The notes under the pieces were generated by a model, which was not told the DNA's origin, did not search any database, and was given only the letters and a program-made list of their open reading frames with translations. A program made the position numbers and the translations under genes. Of a stretch of DNA of 18,149 nucleotides, positions 1 to 7,857 are shown one piece after another. Source of the DNA: Herminiimonas sp. (GTDB lineage: Bacteria > Pseudomonadota > Gammaproteobacteria > Burkholderiales > Burkholderiaceae). Where the stretch lies: assembly GCA_014377155.1 (NCBI GenBank), contig JACMQD010000161.1, forward strand, positions 1 through 18,149, given 5' to 3'. The stretch's first letter is position 1, and each line of letters starts with the position of its first letter.

Positions 1-306
1 CGCCATACGGCGCTGCTCAACGATGTCAAGTTCCTTGAAGCGACTCAGCGCGCTACCATCCTCGATGCGCAGCGGCGGGTGGTCGACCTGTTTGCCGATG
101 CCATTGCAGCCGCTTTCCCGGAGCGCACCGATGCGCAAAACCGCACAGCGGTGACCATGCTGCTGTTCGGCATGATCAACTGGACTTTCACGTGGCTGCG
201 GCCTAGCGACGGCAGCGATGGCAAGATGTCCTATGCCGGTTTTGCCGATCTGGTGAGCAGCGTGTTCGCCCATGGCTTATCTGGCCCCGCGGCGCCGCTA
301 CGCTAG
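1..306 (+). CDS. TetR/AcrR-family transcriptional regulator, C-terminal part (5' end outside window)
   Basis: The reading frame is open from the first base and ends at TAG 304-306, giving about 101 residues. There is no helix-turn-helix in view, because the DNA-binding half lies upstream of the window. What remains resembles the ligand-binding and dimerisation part of TetR-type repressors: an amphipathic helix (LDAQRRVVDLFADAIAAAF) and then a hydrophobic stretch ending MINWTFTWLRP, a pattern I know from TetR proteins linked to fatty-acid or acyl-CoA genes in proteobacteria. The target cannot be inferred because the upstream neighbours are missing. The stop codon overlaps that of the convergent amidotransferase gene. 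The family call rests on similarity from memory and is fairly but not fully secure. Confidence 0.7.
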   Translation, partial: RHTALLNDVKFLEATQRATILDAQRRVVDLFADAIAAAFPERTDAQNRTAVTMLLFGMINWTFTWLRPSDGSDGKMSYAGFADLVSSVFAHGLSGPAAPLR

Positions 307-1289
307 AAACGGGTTTCGCGCGACGCCCGCAAGAAACTGTCGAGGATCGGCGTACAGTCGAGCAATTCAACGCCGCCGGCGCGGTGAAATTCCGGATGCC
401 ATTGGAGTCCCATCACGAATGGCGCCTTGCGGTACCGAATCGCTTCGACGATGTTGTCGGCTTCGGACGTGGCCTCGACCGACAGGTCACGTCCGAGATC
501 GCGCACCGCCTGGTGATGGATCGAATTGACCACCGGTATGGTCTGCGAAGCGAACATCGGTCCCAACGTGGAGCCAGCGGGAAAATTGATGATGTGGCGG
601 TGGCTGTCGTACATGTCGTTGACATGCGCGATCGCGGCCGGCACGTCGGTGGCGATGTCTTGATAGAGCGTACCGCCGAAGGCGACATTGATCAGCTGAC
701 AACCGCGACAAATACCCAGCACCGGCTTGCCGGCTTCGATGAATTCATGCAGCAATTCCAGCTCGTACATGTCGCGCGCCCGGTCGCCGATCCACTCGGG
801 CCGGGTCGCGTTCTGGGAATAGGTTTGTGGCGAGACATCCGCCCCGCCCTGCAATACCAGACCGTCCAAATGTTTGGCATAGTCGCGCAGGCGGATGTTA
901 CTGGGATGCAGCAGCCCGTTTGTATTCACGGTGGGAATCATGAATACCAGTACATCGCGCGACATGATCCACTGCGCAATCGATTCTTCAAGGTATTGAA
1001 GATTCTTGCTGCGCAAGCCCTTGGCACCTGGCTCGGGGTGAAAGATACGCGCAGAAATGCCGATCTTGAGCGTACGGTGCAGCAGGCGGCGTCCGAGCTG
1101 GTTGGACATGGCTTTGATACGGGCGTTGAAGACACGCCATGTCTGGGTCCACGGTTTGTCGTCGAGGTCTGGCCGGATGTCGTGCGGTATGCCGGGCATG
1201 TCGGGAAGCACCGCTTTTTCGGGCTCGGGCGATAGGGGTGGTTTGGTGGTGATTATTTCAAGGTCACTAGAATCGGACATAGGCTTCAT
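303..1289 (-). CDS. Class I glutamine amidotransferase, PuuD-like gamma-glutamyl-GABA hydrolase (peptidase C26)
   Basis: This 328-residue protein has the complete catalytic triad of peptidase C26 enzymes: the nucleophile elbow GICRG with Cys194, and QWHPE with His298 and Glu300. QGGADVSP near residues 147-154 is the usual oxyanion-side glycine motif. E. coli PuuD hydrolyses gamma-glutamyl-GABA in putrescine breakdown, but related enzymes act on other gamma-glutamyl compounds, and no putrescine genes lie nearby, so the substrate is open. The conserved domain begins near residue 74 (LKIGISAR). The first 70 or so residues are an extra, Pro/Glu-rich and then basic N-terminal segment absent from PuuD, which has about 254 residues. 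ATG at 1289 and ATG three codons later (1280) are both possible starts, and neither has a good Shine-Dalgarno. It is cytoplasmic, with no signal peptide. Confidence 0.88.
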   Translation of the reverse strand: MKPMSDSSDLEIITTKPPLSPEPEKAVLPDMPGIPHDIRPDLDDKPWTQTWRVFNARIKAMSNQLGRRLLHRTLKIGISARIFHPEPGAKGLRSKNLQYLEESIAQWIMSRDVLVFMIPTVNTNGLLHPSNIRLRDYAKHLDGLVLQGGADVSPQTYSQNATRPEWIGDRARDMYELELLHEFIEAGKPVLGICRGCQLINVAFGGTLYQDIATDVPAAIAHVNDMYDSHRHIINFPAGSTLGPMFASQTIPVVNSIHHQAVRDLGRDLSVEATSEADNIVEAIRYRKAPFVMGLQWHPEFHRAGGVELLDCTPILDSFLRASRETRF

Positions 1290-1547
1290 GGTCGGGTCTA
1301 AAAGGAGTAGACCGCAGTCAACAAGAAAACGATCCGCAACAATGTTGCCTGCGCTATTTCTCTACCATACAGCATCCTCGTCACTAGGGACAAATCCTAG
1401 CCGGATTCCAGTTGCTTTCTGGTCGCACCCTGCTTCGGTCGACGTCGAACCACTGACACGCATGGCAACGTGCCATGATTGCAAGGTATCCTGCTAACAC
1501 CGCCGTCCAACACGGCATTTCGCGACTAATTTTTCTCCCTATCCATC
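1290..1547. promoter_or_regulatory. Divergent intergenic region with several short inverted repeats
   Basis: This 258-bp spacer separates the amidotransferase (leftward) from the kefF-like gene (rightward) and must hold both promoters. I see several dyads: gcaaca-a-tgttgc (1336-1348), ctagg-7 nt-cctag (1384-1400), the palindrome tcgacgtcga (1439-1448), catggca-acg-tgccatg (1461-1477) and gccgt-5 nt-acggc (1502-1516). The 1461-1477 repeat is the strongest (7-bp arms, 3-nt loop) and could be a hairpin or an operator. No convincing -35/-10 pair stands out on either strand. The regulatory role is inference. Confidence 0.4.
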
Positions 1548-2159
1548 ATGACGCCGGTATCCCGCATCCTTGTAATCTACGCCCATTCGGCCCCGCATCG
1601 TTCACGGGTCAACCGCAAGCTGGCGGCGGCCGCGCGCGATCTACCGAACGTTTTCTTGCACGACCTGTACGAAACCTATCCCGATTTTCACATCGACGTC
1701 GCCCGTGAACAGGCGCTGCTTGCGCAATCGGACTTGGTAGTGTTCCTGCACCCTATGCAGTGGTACAGCATGCCGTCGCTGCTGAAAGAATGGGTCGACG
1801 TGGTGCTCGAACCCGGCTGGGCCCATGGACCCGGTGGCGATGCGCTGCGCGACAAAGGTTACTGGTTGGCGATCACGACCGGCAGTCCGGCAGATGCCTA
1901 CAGCCCCAGTGGCGTGCATGGCCGGTCATTTTCCGACTACCTGGCGCAATTCGAACAGACCGCCGTGCTGTGTGGCATGACTTGGCTGACGCCGCATGTG
2001 CTGCATGAGGCACATCAGGTCGACGACGACGCGGTTCGCGATCATGTGGCGCAGTTTCGGCAGCGACTCGAAAGCTACGCCGGACCTGCCGACGACACCA
2101 GACACTTGCCACTCACTCCCACTACGATCACCCTTGCTGCGAGCGACAATGGAACATAG
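1548..2159 (+). CDS. KefF/KefG-like NAD(P)H quinone oxidoreductase, flavodoxin-2 fold, ancillary to K+ efflux
   Basis: The 203-residue protein starts with RILVIYAHSAPHRSRVN, the beta strand and phosphate loop of flavodoxin-like quinone reductases. It contains HPMQWYSMPSLLKEWVD (about residues 68-84) and EPGWAHGPGG, the segments that define KefF, KefG and MdaB-type flavoproteins. In E. coli, KefF and KefG bind the KefC and KefB antiporters and are needed for full activity; they also reduce quinones. The gene overlaps the downstream antiporter gene by 11 nt, which strongly supports that role. The last 30 or so residues are a polar tail that runs into the overlap. No Shine-Dalgarno is seen before the ATG, but the start fits the family N terminus. 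Whether it is closer to KefF or KefG is not decided here. Confidence 0.87.
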   Translation: MTPVSRILVIYAHSAPHRSRVNRKLAAAARDLPNVFLHDLYETYPDFHIDVAREQALLAQSDLVVFLHPMQWYSMPSLLKEWVDVVLEPGWAHGPGGDALRDKGYWLAITTGSPADAYSPSGVHGRSFSDYLAQFEQTAVLCGMTWLTPHVLHEAHQVDDDAVRDHVAQFRQRLESYAGPADDTRHLPLTPTTITLAASDNGT

Positions 2160-3951
2160 CTTACTGTTCAATGCCTTGATTTACCTGGCTGCCGCCGTCG
2201 TAGCGGTGCCGATCGCCAAGCGGCTCGGCCTCGGTGCCGTGCTCGGCTATCTGCTAGCAGGGATTGCCATCGGCCCGTGGGGCTTGCGGCTGATCAGCGA
2301 AGTCGAGGACATGCTGCATTTTTCCGAATTCGGCGTGGTGCTGCTGCTGTTCGTGATCGGCCTGGAACTGGAACCCAAGCGCCTCTGGTCACTGCGGCGT
2401 CCTATCTTCGGCTGGGGCAGCGCGCAGGTCGGTGGTGTCACCGCTGTCCTGTGCGCGGCGGCGATGCTGGCGGGCGTCGACTGGAAAGTCGCGCTGATCG
2501 CCTCGCTTGGCCTGTCGCTGTCGTCGACCGCGATCGCCCTGGCGACGCTGGGAGAACGCAATTTGATGAACACGCCGGCAGGTTCCGCCGGATTCACCAT
2601 TTTGCTGTTCCAGGATATCGCCGCCATTCCGATGATCGCGCTCGTACCGGTGCTGGGCGTGGCGGCAGCCGAAGGGAGCGACCAAGGCTGGTTGGGTGCC
2701 TTGAAAGTGGCCGGCGTGCTGGCTGGGCTGATTATCGGCGGACGCTATCTGGTGCGTCCCGCCCTGCGCATCATTGCCAAGACCGGGATGCGTGAAATCT
2801 TCACGGCCTTTTCGCTGCTGCTGGTGATTTCGATCGCGCTCCTGATGCAATGGGTCGGTATGTCGATGGCGCTGGGTGCCTTCATGGCCGGCGTGCTGCT
2901 GGCCGACTCGGAATACCGCCATGCGCTGGAGACCGACCTCGAACCGTTCAAGGGCTTGCTGCTCGGCCTGTTTTTCATCGCGGTCGGCATGTCGGTCGAT
3001 TTCGGCGTCTTCATGGCGCAGCCGCTGCTGATTCTCGGCTTGGTAGCGGCTTTCCTGATGATCAAGATCGGCGTCCTATACGCGTTGAGCAAGCGCTTCG
3101 ACATTCCGCCCAGCCAGCAGGCGCTGTTTGCCTTCATGCTGTCGCAAGGCGGCGAGTTCGCGTTCGTGGTGTTCGGCGCTGCCGCCGCCGCGCGCGTATT
3201 TTCGCCGAACGTGGCGTCGATCCTGGTGGTGGTGGTGGCGCTCTCCATGGTGGTCACACCATTATTGCTGATCGTGCACGACAAGCTGATCGCACCACGC
3301 CATCGCAACGCCAACCAGCGACCCGACGACGCCATCGAAACCCAGGAAGATCACGTGATCATCGCCGGCTTCGGCCGCTTCGGCCAGATCATCGGCCGCC
3401 TGCTCCATGCCAATCAGGTCAACCTGACGGTATTGGACCACGACCCGGACCAGATCGAATTGTTGCGCAAGTTCGGCTTCAAAGTGTTCTACGGCGACGC
3501 CACCCGCCTCGACTTGATGCATGCGGCGGGCGCCGGCCGGGCACGCGCGCTGGTGGTGGCGATCGACGATGTCGAAGACAGTCTGGCGCTGGTCGATGCA
3601 GTGCGCAAGGATTTCCCCGATCTGCCGATCCTCGCGCGGGCACGTAACGTTACGCACCTGTACGACCTGATGGATCGCGGCGTCACCGTGATCGAGCGCG
3701 AGACCTTCGAATCGGCTTTGCAACTCGGACAGCATGTGTTGCGCCAGCTCGGCTTCGGCGCCTATCGCGCACGCCAGGCTGCGCTCAAGTTCCGCGCCCA
3801 TAACATCAAGAGTCTGAACGCAGTTTACCCGTTCTATAAGGACCAGCAGCAATACGTGTCGCTGGCCAAGCAGGCACGGGAAGAACTCGAAGCGATGTTC
3901 GCGCGCGATGTCGACGCCATCGGCAACGACAAGAACCAGGGATGGGACTGA
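2149..3951 (+). CDS. KefB/KefC-type glutathione-regulated K+/H+ antiporter
   Basis: Starting at ATG 2149 the product has 600 residues, the usual KefB/KefC length. An earlier in-frame ATG (1996) would add residues read from within the upstream gene and is rejected. Residues 1-380 form a CPA2 Na+/H+-exchanger membrane domain with about 12 hydrophobic segments, and LLLFVIGLELEP near 65-76 is typical. HALETDLEPFKGLLLG (258-273) corresponds to the regulatory loop of E. coli KefC. Residues 402-520 are a TrkA-N (KTN/RCK) Rossmann domain with GFGRFG at 407-412 and Asp430 ending the second strand, where nucleotide and glutathione are sensed. The C-terminal helix-rich tail is also Kef-like. Established role: potassium efflux that acidifies the cytoplasm during electrophile stress. 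It overlaps the partner reductase by 11 nt, suggesting translational coupling. Confidence 0.93.
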   Translation: MEHSLLFNALIYLAAAVVAVPIAKRLGLGAVLGYLLAGIAIGPWGLRLISEVEDMLHFSEFGVVLLLFVIGLELEPKRLWSLRRPIFGWGSAQVGGVTAVLCAAAMLAGVDWKVALIASLGLSLSSTAIALATLGERNLMNTPAGSAGFTILLFQDIAAIPMIALVPVLGVAAAEGSDQGWLGALKVAGVLAGLIIGGRYLVRPALRIIAKTGMREIFTAFSLLLVISIALLMQWVGMSMALGAFMAGVLLADSEYRHALETDLEPFKGLLLGLFFIAVGMSVDFGVFMAQPLLILGLVAAFLMIKIGVLYALSKRFDIPPSQQALFAFMLSQGGEFAFVVFGAAAAARVFSPNVASILVVVVALSMVVTPLLLIVHDKLIAPRHRNANQRPDDAIETQEDHVIIAGFGRFGQIIGRLLHANQVNLTVLDHDPDQIELLRKFGFKVFYGDATRLDLMHAAGAGRARALVVAIDDVEDSLALVDAVRKDFPDLPILARARNVTHLYDLMDRGVTVIERETFESALQLGQHVLRQLGFGAYRARQAALKFRAHNIKSLNAVYPFYKDQQQYVSLAKQAREELEAMFARDVDAIGNDKNQGWD

Positions 3952-3975
3952 CCGCCGGTGATGTCGCACCGGCGG
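3952..3975. terminator. 9-bp GC hairpin between convergent kefC-like and pepO-like genes
   Basis: A perfect inverted repeat, ccgccggtg / caccggcgg with a 6-nt loop, begins one base after the antiporter stop codon and ends 10 bp before the convergent peptidase stop. Position and symmetry suggest a shared transcription terminator or an mRNA-end stabiliser. Neither side has a T-run, so it is not a canonical intrinsic terminator. Confidence 0.5.
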
Positions 3976-3985
3976 CGCAGTATGC

Positions 3986-6082
3986 CTACCAGATGGTGAC
4001 GCGCTGCTCCGGTGGCAGGTACATCTTGTCGCCCGGATTGACAGTAAAGGCGCCGTAGAAGCCATCCTGGTTCAGGACCGTGCCGTTACCGCGGAACTGG
4101 TCCGGCGCATGCGGATCGGTCTTGATGCGCACGATGGTTTCCTGCTCGCGCGTCTTGGAACGCCACACCTGGCCGAAGCCGATATAGAAACGCTGATCGC
4201 CGGTGAGACCGTCGATCACCGGGGCCGGTTTGCCGGCCAGTGACAACCGGTACGCCTTGAATGCAATGGCCAGCCCCGAGTTGTCGGCAATGTTTTCGCC
4301 CAGCGTCAATTCGCCGTTGACCTGATAGCCGGCCACCGGGCTGTAGGCACCGTATTGCTTGATCAGCGCCGCCGTCTTGGTGGAGAACCGCGCATGGTCT
4401 TCCTTGGTCCACCAGTCGCGCAGGTTGCCCAGGCCATCGTACTGGCTGCCCTGATCATCGAAGCCGTGGCTGATTTCATGGCCGATCACCGCGCCAATGC
4501 CACCGTAGTTGACGGCATCGTCGGCTTCGCCGTTAAAGAACGGCGGCTGCAGAATTGCCGCCGGAAACACGATTTCGTTCATTTCCGGGTTGTAGTAGGC
4601 ATTCACGGTTTGCGGCGTGATGAACCACTCCTGACGGTCGATCGGTTTGCCGAGCTTGTCGATGTTGCGCTGGTATTCGAAGGCATTGGCGCGGCGTACA
4701 TTGCCGACCAGATCATCCTTGGCAATCACCAGCGGCGCATAGTCGCGCCACCGGCTCGGGTAGCCGATCTTGGGCACGAAGGTCGCCAGCTTGGCTTGCG
4801 CTTCCTTTTTGGTCGCTGGGCTCATCCAGTCGAGCGTGTCGATGCTGCGGCGATAGGCTTCGAGCAAATTGCCGACCAGCTTTTCCATGCGCGCCTTGTT
4901 CTCGGGCGGGAAGTGCCGAGCCACATACAGTTTGCCGAGCGCCTCACCGAGGACGCTTTCTTCGAGCCGGATGGCGCGCTTCCAGACCGGTTCGTTTTGC
5001 GGCACGCCGCGCAGGACAGTGCCATAGAACGCGAAGCGCTGGTCAACCAGCGACTTCGACAAATAGGGCGCGTAGCTGTTGAGCAGGTGCCAGCTGAAAT
5101 ACGTTTTCCAGGTCTCCAGCGGCGTGTCGTTCAAGGCCTGGCTGAAACCGGTGAGGTAGCTCGGCTGGCTCACCACCAAATAGGAAATTTTACCGTCGAT
5201 ACCGGCCTCGCCGAGATAGGCTTTCCAGTCGAAGCCGGGTGCCAGCGTCGGCAGGCTGGCCAGTTCGACGCGGTTGTACGTCTTTACCGGATCGCGGTTC
5301 TGGACCTTGGTCCACTGCGCACCGGCGAGCCGGGTTTCCAATTCGACGATGTCGCGCGCTGCGGTCGCGGCGGACTTGTGACCCGCCATCGCCATCATCG
5401 TTTCGATCTGTGCCTGGTATTTAGCGCGGCTCTCTTTCAGCTTGGCGTCGTCGTCCTTGAGGTAATAGTCGCGGTCCGGCAAGCCAAGCCCGCTTTGCGA
5501 CAGGTCGGCAATATAGCGGGTGGCGTCCTTGGCATCCTGATGCACGGTGATGTCGTAAGGCGTGGTGACGCCGATCCGACTGAAATGCGCGATCAGTGCC
5601 GGTATCTGCTTTTTGTCGGTCAACGCTGCGATTTTGGCGAATTCGGCTTCCAGCGGCTCCAGTCCCAGCGCATCGCGTCGTGCTTCATCGGTAAAACTGG
5701 CGAACAGGTCGCCGATCTTTTGCTGTTCGCTACCTGCAACATTGGCCGGGTTGCGGGCGGCGTCTTCGATGATGCTGCGCAGCTGCGGCAACGTGGCGTC
5801 GCGCAATTCGAGAAAAGCGCCCCAGCCCGACTTGTCAGCCGGGATCTCGGTTTTTTTCAGCCAGGTGCCGTTGATGCTTTGGTAAAAGTCATCCTGAATA
5901 CGCACCGACGCATCGAAATTGCTGCGGTCAATGCCGGACAGCACCGACGAGGGCGATGCTGGCGCCGACATGGGAGCGGCGGTCCTGGCGGCGACGACCT
6001 CAGTGACGGGCGAGGTGACGGGCGAGGTAGAGCAGCCTGATGCGAGCGCCACGCATAGCGCGCCTGGAAAATAAGATTTCAT
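3986..6082 (-). CDS. pepO: M13-family zinc metallopeptidase (neprilysin / PepO type), exported, possible lipoprotein
   Basis: The 698-residue protein carries the full gluzincin active site: HEISH (His535, Glu536, His539) within a GHEISHGFDDQGSQYDG context, and the third zinc ligand Glu596 in GENIADNSG, with Asp600 supporting it. NAYYN (494-498) is the substrate-binding motif of M13 enzymes. The N-terminal M13 domain (about 55-430) and C-terminal catalytic domain (490-698) are both complete. The N terminus has a short hydrophobic stretch ending ASGC (Cys17), a possible but atypical lipobox (Ala at -3), followed by a Pro/Ala/Ser/Thr-rich linker, so it probably works in the periplasm on small peptides. 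The ATG has a good Shine-Dalgarno (AAGGA, 5-nt spacing). It is transcribed alone and convergent with the Kef genes. The family call is very secure; the substrate is unknown. Confidence 0.93.
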   Translation of the reverse strand: MKSYFPGALCVALASGCSTSPVTSPVTEVVAARTAAPMSAPASPSSVLSGIDRSNFDASVRIQDDFYQSINGTWLKKTEIPADKSGWGAFLELRDATLPQLRSIIEDAARNPANVAGSEQQKIGDLFASFTDEARRDALGLEPLEAEFAKIAALTDKKQIPALIAHFSRIGVTTPYDITVHQDAKDATRYIADLSQSGLGLPDRDYYLKDDDAKLKESRAKYQAQIETMMAMAGHKSAATAARDIVELETRLAGAQWTKVQNRDPVKTYNRVELASLPTLAPGFDWKAYLGEAGIDGKISYLVVSQPSYLTGFSQALNDTPLETWKTYFSWHLLNSYAPYLSKSLVDQRFAFYGTVLRGVPQNEPVWKRAIRLEESVLGEALGKLYVARHFPPENKARMEKLVGNLLEAYRRSIDTLDWMSPATKKEAQAKLATFVPKIGYPSRWRDYAPLVIAKDDLVGNVRRANAFEYQRNIDKLGKPIDRQEWFITPQTVNAYYNPEMNEIVFPAAILQPPFFNGEADDAVNYGGIGAVIGHEISHGFDDQGSQYDGLGNLRDWWTKEDHARFSTKTAALIKQYGAYSPVAGYQVNGELTLGENIADNSGLAIAFKAYRLSLAGKPAPVIDGLTGDQRFYIGFGQVWRSKTREQETIVRIKTDPHAPDQFRGNGTVLNQDGFYGAFTVNPGDKMYLPPEQRVTIW

Positions 6083-6087
6083 CGGAA

Positions 6088-6092
6088 TCCTT
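6088..6092 (-). promoter_or_regulatory. Ribosome binding site of the M13 peptidase gene
   Basis: AAGGA on the minus strand, 5 nt before ATG 6082. It fixes the start used for the peptidase. Confidence 0.7.
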
Positions 6093-6164
6093 CAGGTTGA
6101 CTTGTTCGAAGTGCGCAGTACGGCATGCGCTGAGAATTTGCGACCGTTATTATGGCCGATTGCA

Positions 6165-6190
6165 GGCAATAAAGTTCGGCAATAAGGTTC
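6165..6190. repeat. Two tandem 13-bp near-identical units
   Basis: ggcaataaagttc is followed directly by ggcaataaggttc (one mismatch), and then by a partial third unit, cgcaata. They sit in the 128-bp gap upstream of the peptidase gene and downstream of the receiver-TPR gene, about where a peptidase promoter would be expected. They could be a regulator site or chance slippage. Confidence 0.45.
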
Positions 6191-6210
6191 CGCAATACCG
6201 GAATCAATGC

Positions 6211-7857
6211 TTATCGCTGGAGTGGCGACGCATTGCCCTGCACCGGGCCGATGCCGTATTTTTTCATGATCGCTTTGTACAGATCGGCCAGCGCCGACAG
6301 TCGCGGATTCGTCGGATCTAGCCGGCGCGCGCTATCGATGTAGCTACGCGCCAGTTGCCCGAGCCGCGCGTCCCACCCGAGATTTTCCAGACATTTCAGC
6401 ACCGCCACCGCGGCGTTGAAAATGACTTGCGGATTGTCGGGCAGCTTGCGCGCAGCTTCGGTCATCAAGTCCACGGCGCCACGATAGTCGCCGCTTTTTG
6501 CTTTTTCCGCACCGGCCGACACTAGATCGACTACCTGGCGCCGGCTCTCCTTGGCGACTTTGTCGGCCAGATCCATACGGCCGGCCTGCTCGAAGACTTT
6601 CATGGCTTTCGCCATCGCGGTCGCATCCGAGGCATTGCTCATGACGTCGAGCATGACTTCGGATGCGTCGTCTTCCATGTTACTTTCGAGGCAGCTTTTC
6701 GCCAGATCCATTTTCATCGCGCTAGACAAGCCGACGCCTTCGCGGCAAGCCGCCACCGCTTCGGTCAATTGTTCTGCCGCGAGTTCGGTTTCGCCCGCAT
6801 GGGTATGAATCATCGCCGACGAGATTGCGCGACAAGCTGCTGTCTTTTGTCCACCAGCCAGCGATTTGCCGAGATCGCGCACCACTGTGGCGGCCTGGGC
6901 CGTATCGCCTTTTGTGACCAGCGTCTTGACAAGTCGCACGTGATCTTCCGGATCGCGGAATTCAGAATAGCGTGCTTTGCTGACAACTTGCTGAAAGGAT
7001 TTTTCGGCGGTATCGATATCGCCCGCTTCAAGGGCCACTTCGCCCAACTTGCGCAAACGCCGTACCGCATGTGGCGAGATCGTTACCGCACTTTGCAAGA
7101 CTTCTTGCGCCTGCGGTAATTGTCCGGCGGCTTCGTGCGCCTTGGCCAGCCAGTCATAGGCATCGAGAAACTTGCCGTTAGCGTTTACCAAAGCCGACAG
7201 AATCGCTTGCGCTTCATCCAGGCGGTTCTGCATGAACAGCGTCTTGGCCAAACCGAGTCGGGCCCAGGCCACAGCGCGCAATTCGAACAGCAGCTTGTAG
7301 ATCGGCTCGGCCAGCGCCGGCTCGCCCAGGACCACATGCAATTCGGCGCGCAGGCGCAGGAAATCGATCGCATGTTTCGGGTGCGCAGTCTGACTGGCGA
7401 TACACGCATCGACCGCTTCACGCAGGTTTCCCTGGTCCATCAACAGATAAACCGGTAGAAACAGCGTACGCTTCTCGACAGCACGCCGGATTCGGTCTAG
7501 CAGGTTATCGGCGGTAAAGGGCTTGAGAATGTAGTCGGTGGGCGCCAGTTCCGCCGCGCTCACCACTTTTTGGTAGCTACGCTCGGCGGTTACCATGAAG
7601 TACACCGTCGACAGCGCAATTAATTTATTGTGCCGCAGGTCTTCCAGCAACTGCTGGCCATCCTGCCCTTCGCCGAGGTCATATTCGCACAGGATAACAT
7701 CATAGGACTTGTTTTTTAGCTGCCGAATGGCCGTGCCTGAGCTGACCGCATGATCGATCTTGGTGATGTCGCACAAATTCAGCATGTTGTGCATGCTGCC
7801 GCGCATGCCGGAATGCGGCTCGACGATCAGCGCAGTGAGCGCGGCGAATTCTTTCAT
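6211..7857 (-). CDS. Receiver (REC)-like domain fused to tetratricopeptide repeats; response-regulator-like protein
   Basis: Starting at ATG 7857 the product has 548 residues. The frame is open for 38 more codons upstream, but that part does not look like protein and the REC domain begins right after this ATG. Residues 5-128 resemble a CheY-like receiver: LIVEPHSGMR, then VILCEYDLGEGQDGQQLL, MVTAE and DYILKPF. Thr90 and Lys112 of the switch are kept, but the phosphoacceptor position holds Glu58 rather than Asp, and the acidic pair is reduced to Glu13-Pro14. Residues 135-540 are helical repeats of TPR type (for example 'ARLGLAKTLFMQNRLDEAQ'). Receiver-TPR proteins with a DYNLGEG motif are known in Pseudomonas and Burkholderiales; their function is largely undefined. 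It is cytoplasmic, probably a scaffold or signalling adaptor. The Shine-Dalgarno is weak. Confidence 0.82.
   Translation of the reverse strand: MKEFAALTALIVEPHSGMRGSMHNMLNLCDITKIDHAVSSGTAIRQLKNKSYDVILCEYDLGEGQDGQQLLEDLRHNKLIALSTVYFMVTAERSYQKVVSAAELAPTDYILKPFTADNLLDRIRRAVEKRTLFLPVYLLMDQGNLREAVDACIASQTAHPKHAIDFLRLRAELHVVLGEPALAEPIYKLLFELRAVAWARLGLAKTLFMQNRLDEAQAILSALVNANGKFLDAYDWLAKAHEAAGQLPQAQEVLQSAVTISPHAVRRLRKLGEVALEAGDIDTAEKSFQQVVSKARYSEFRDPEDHVRLVKTLVTKGDTAQAATVVRDLGKSLAGGQKTAACRAISSAMIHTHAGETELAAEQLTEAVAACREGVGLSSAMKMDLAKSCLESNMEDDASEVMLDVMSNASDATAMAKAMKVFEQAGRMDLADKVAKESRRQVVDLVSAGAEKAKSGDYRGAVDLMTEAARKLPDNPQVIFNAAVAVLKCLENLGWDARLGQLARSYIDSARRLDPTNPRLSALADLYKAIMKKYGIGPVQGNASPLQR

Noticed and set aside
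384..1235. Plus-strand open frame (283 codons) opposite the amidotransferase
   Set aside because: The opposite strand carries the Cys-His-Glu triad in frame. This frame has no family features and no ribosome binding site.
1996..2148. Upstream in-frame extension of the Kef antiporter
   Set aside because: The extra 51 residues are the out-of-frame reading of the preceding reductase gene. The conserved N terminus (MEHSLLFNALIYLAAAVVAV) starts at 2149.
4355..6040. Long plus-strand open frame (561 codons) opposite the M13 peptidase gene
   Set aside because: It lies wholly antisense to a gene with all catalytic motifs. Its translation has no recognisable domain, and long antisense frames are common in GC-rich coding DNA.
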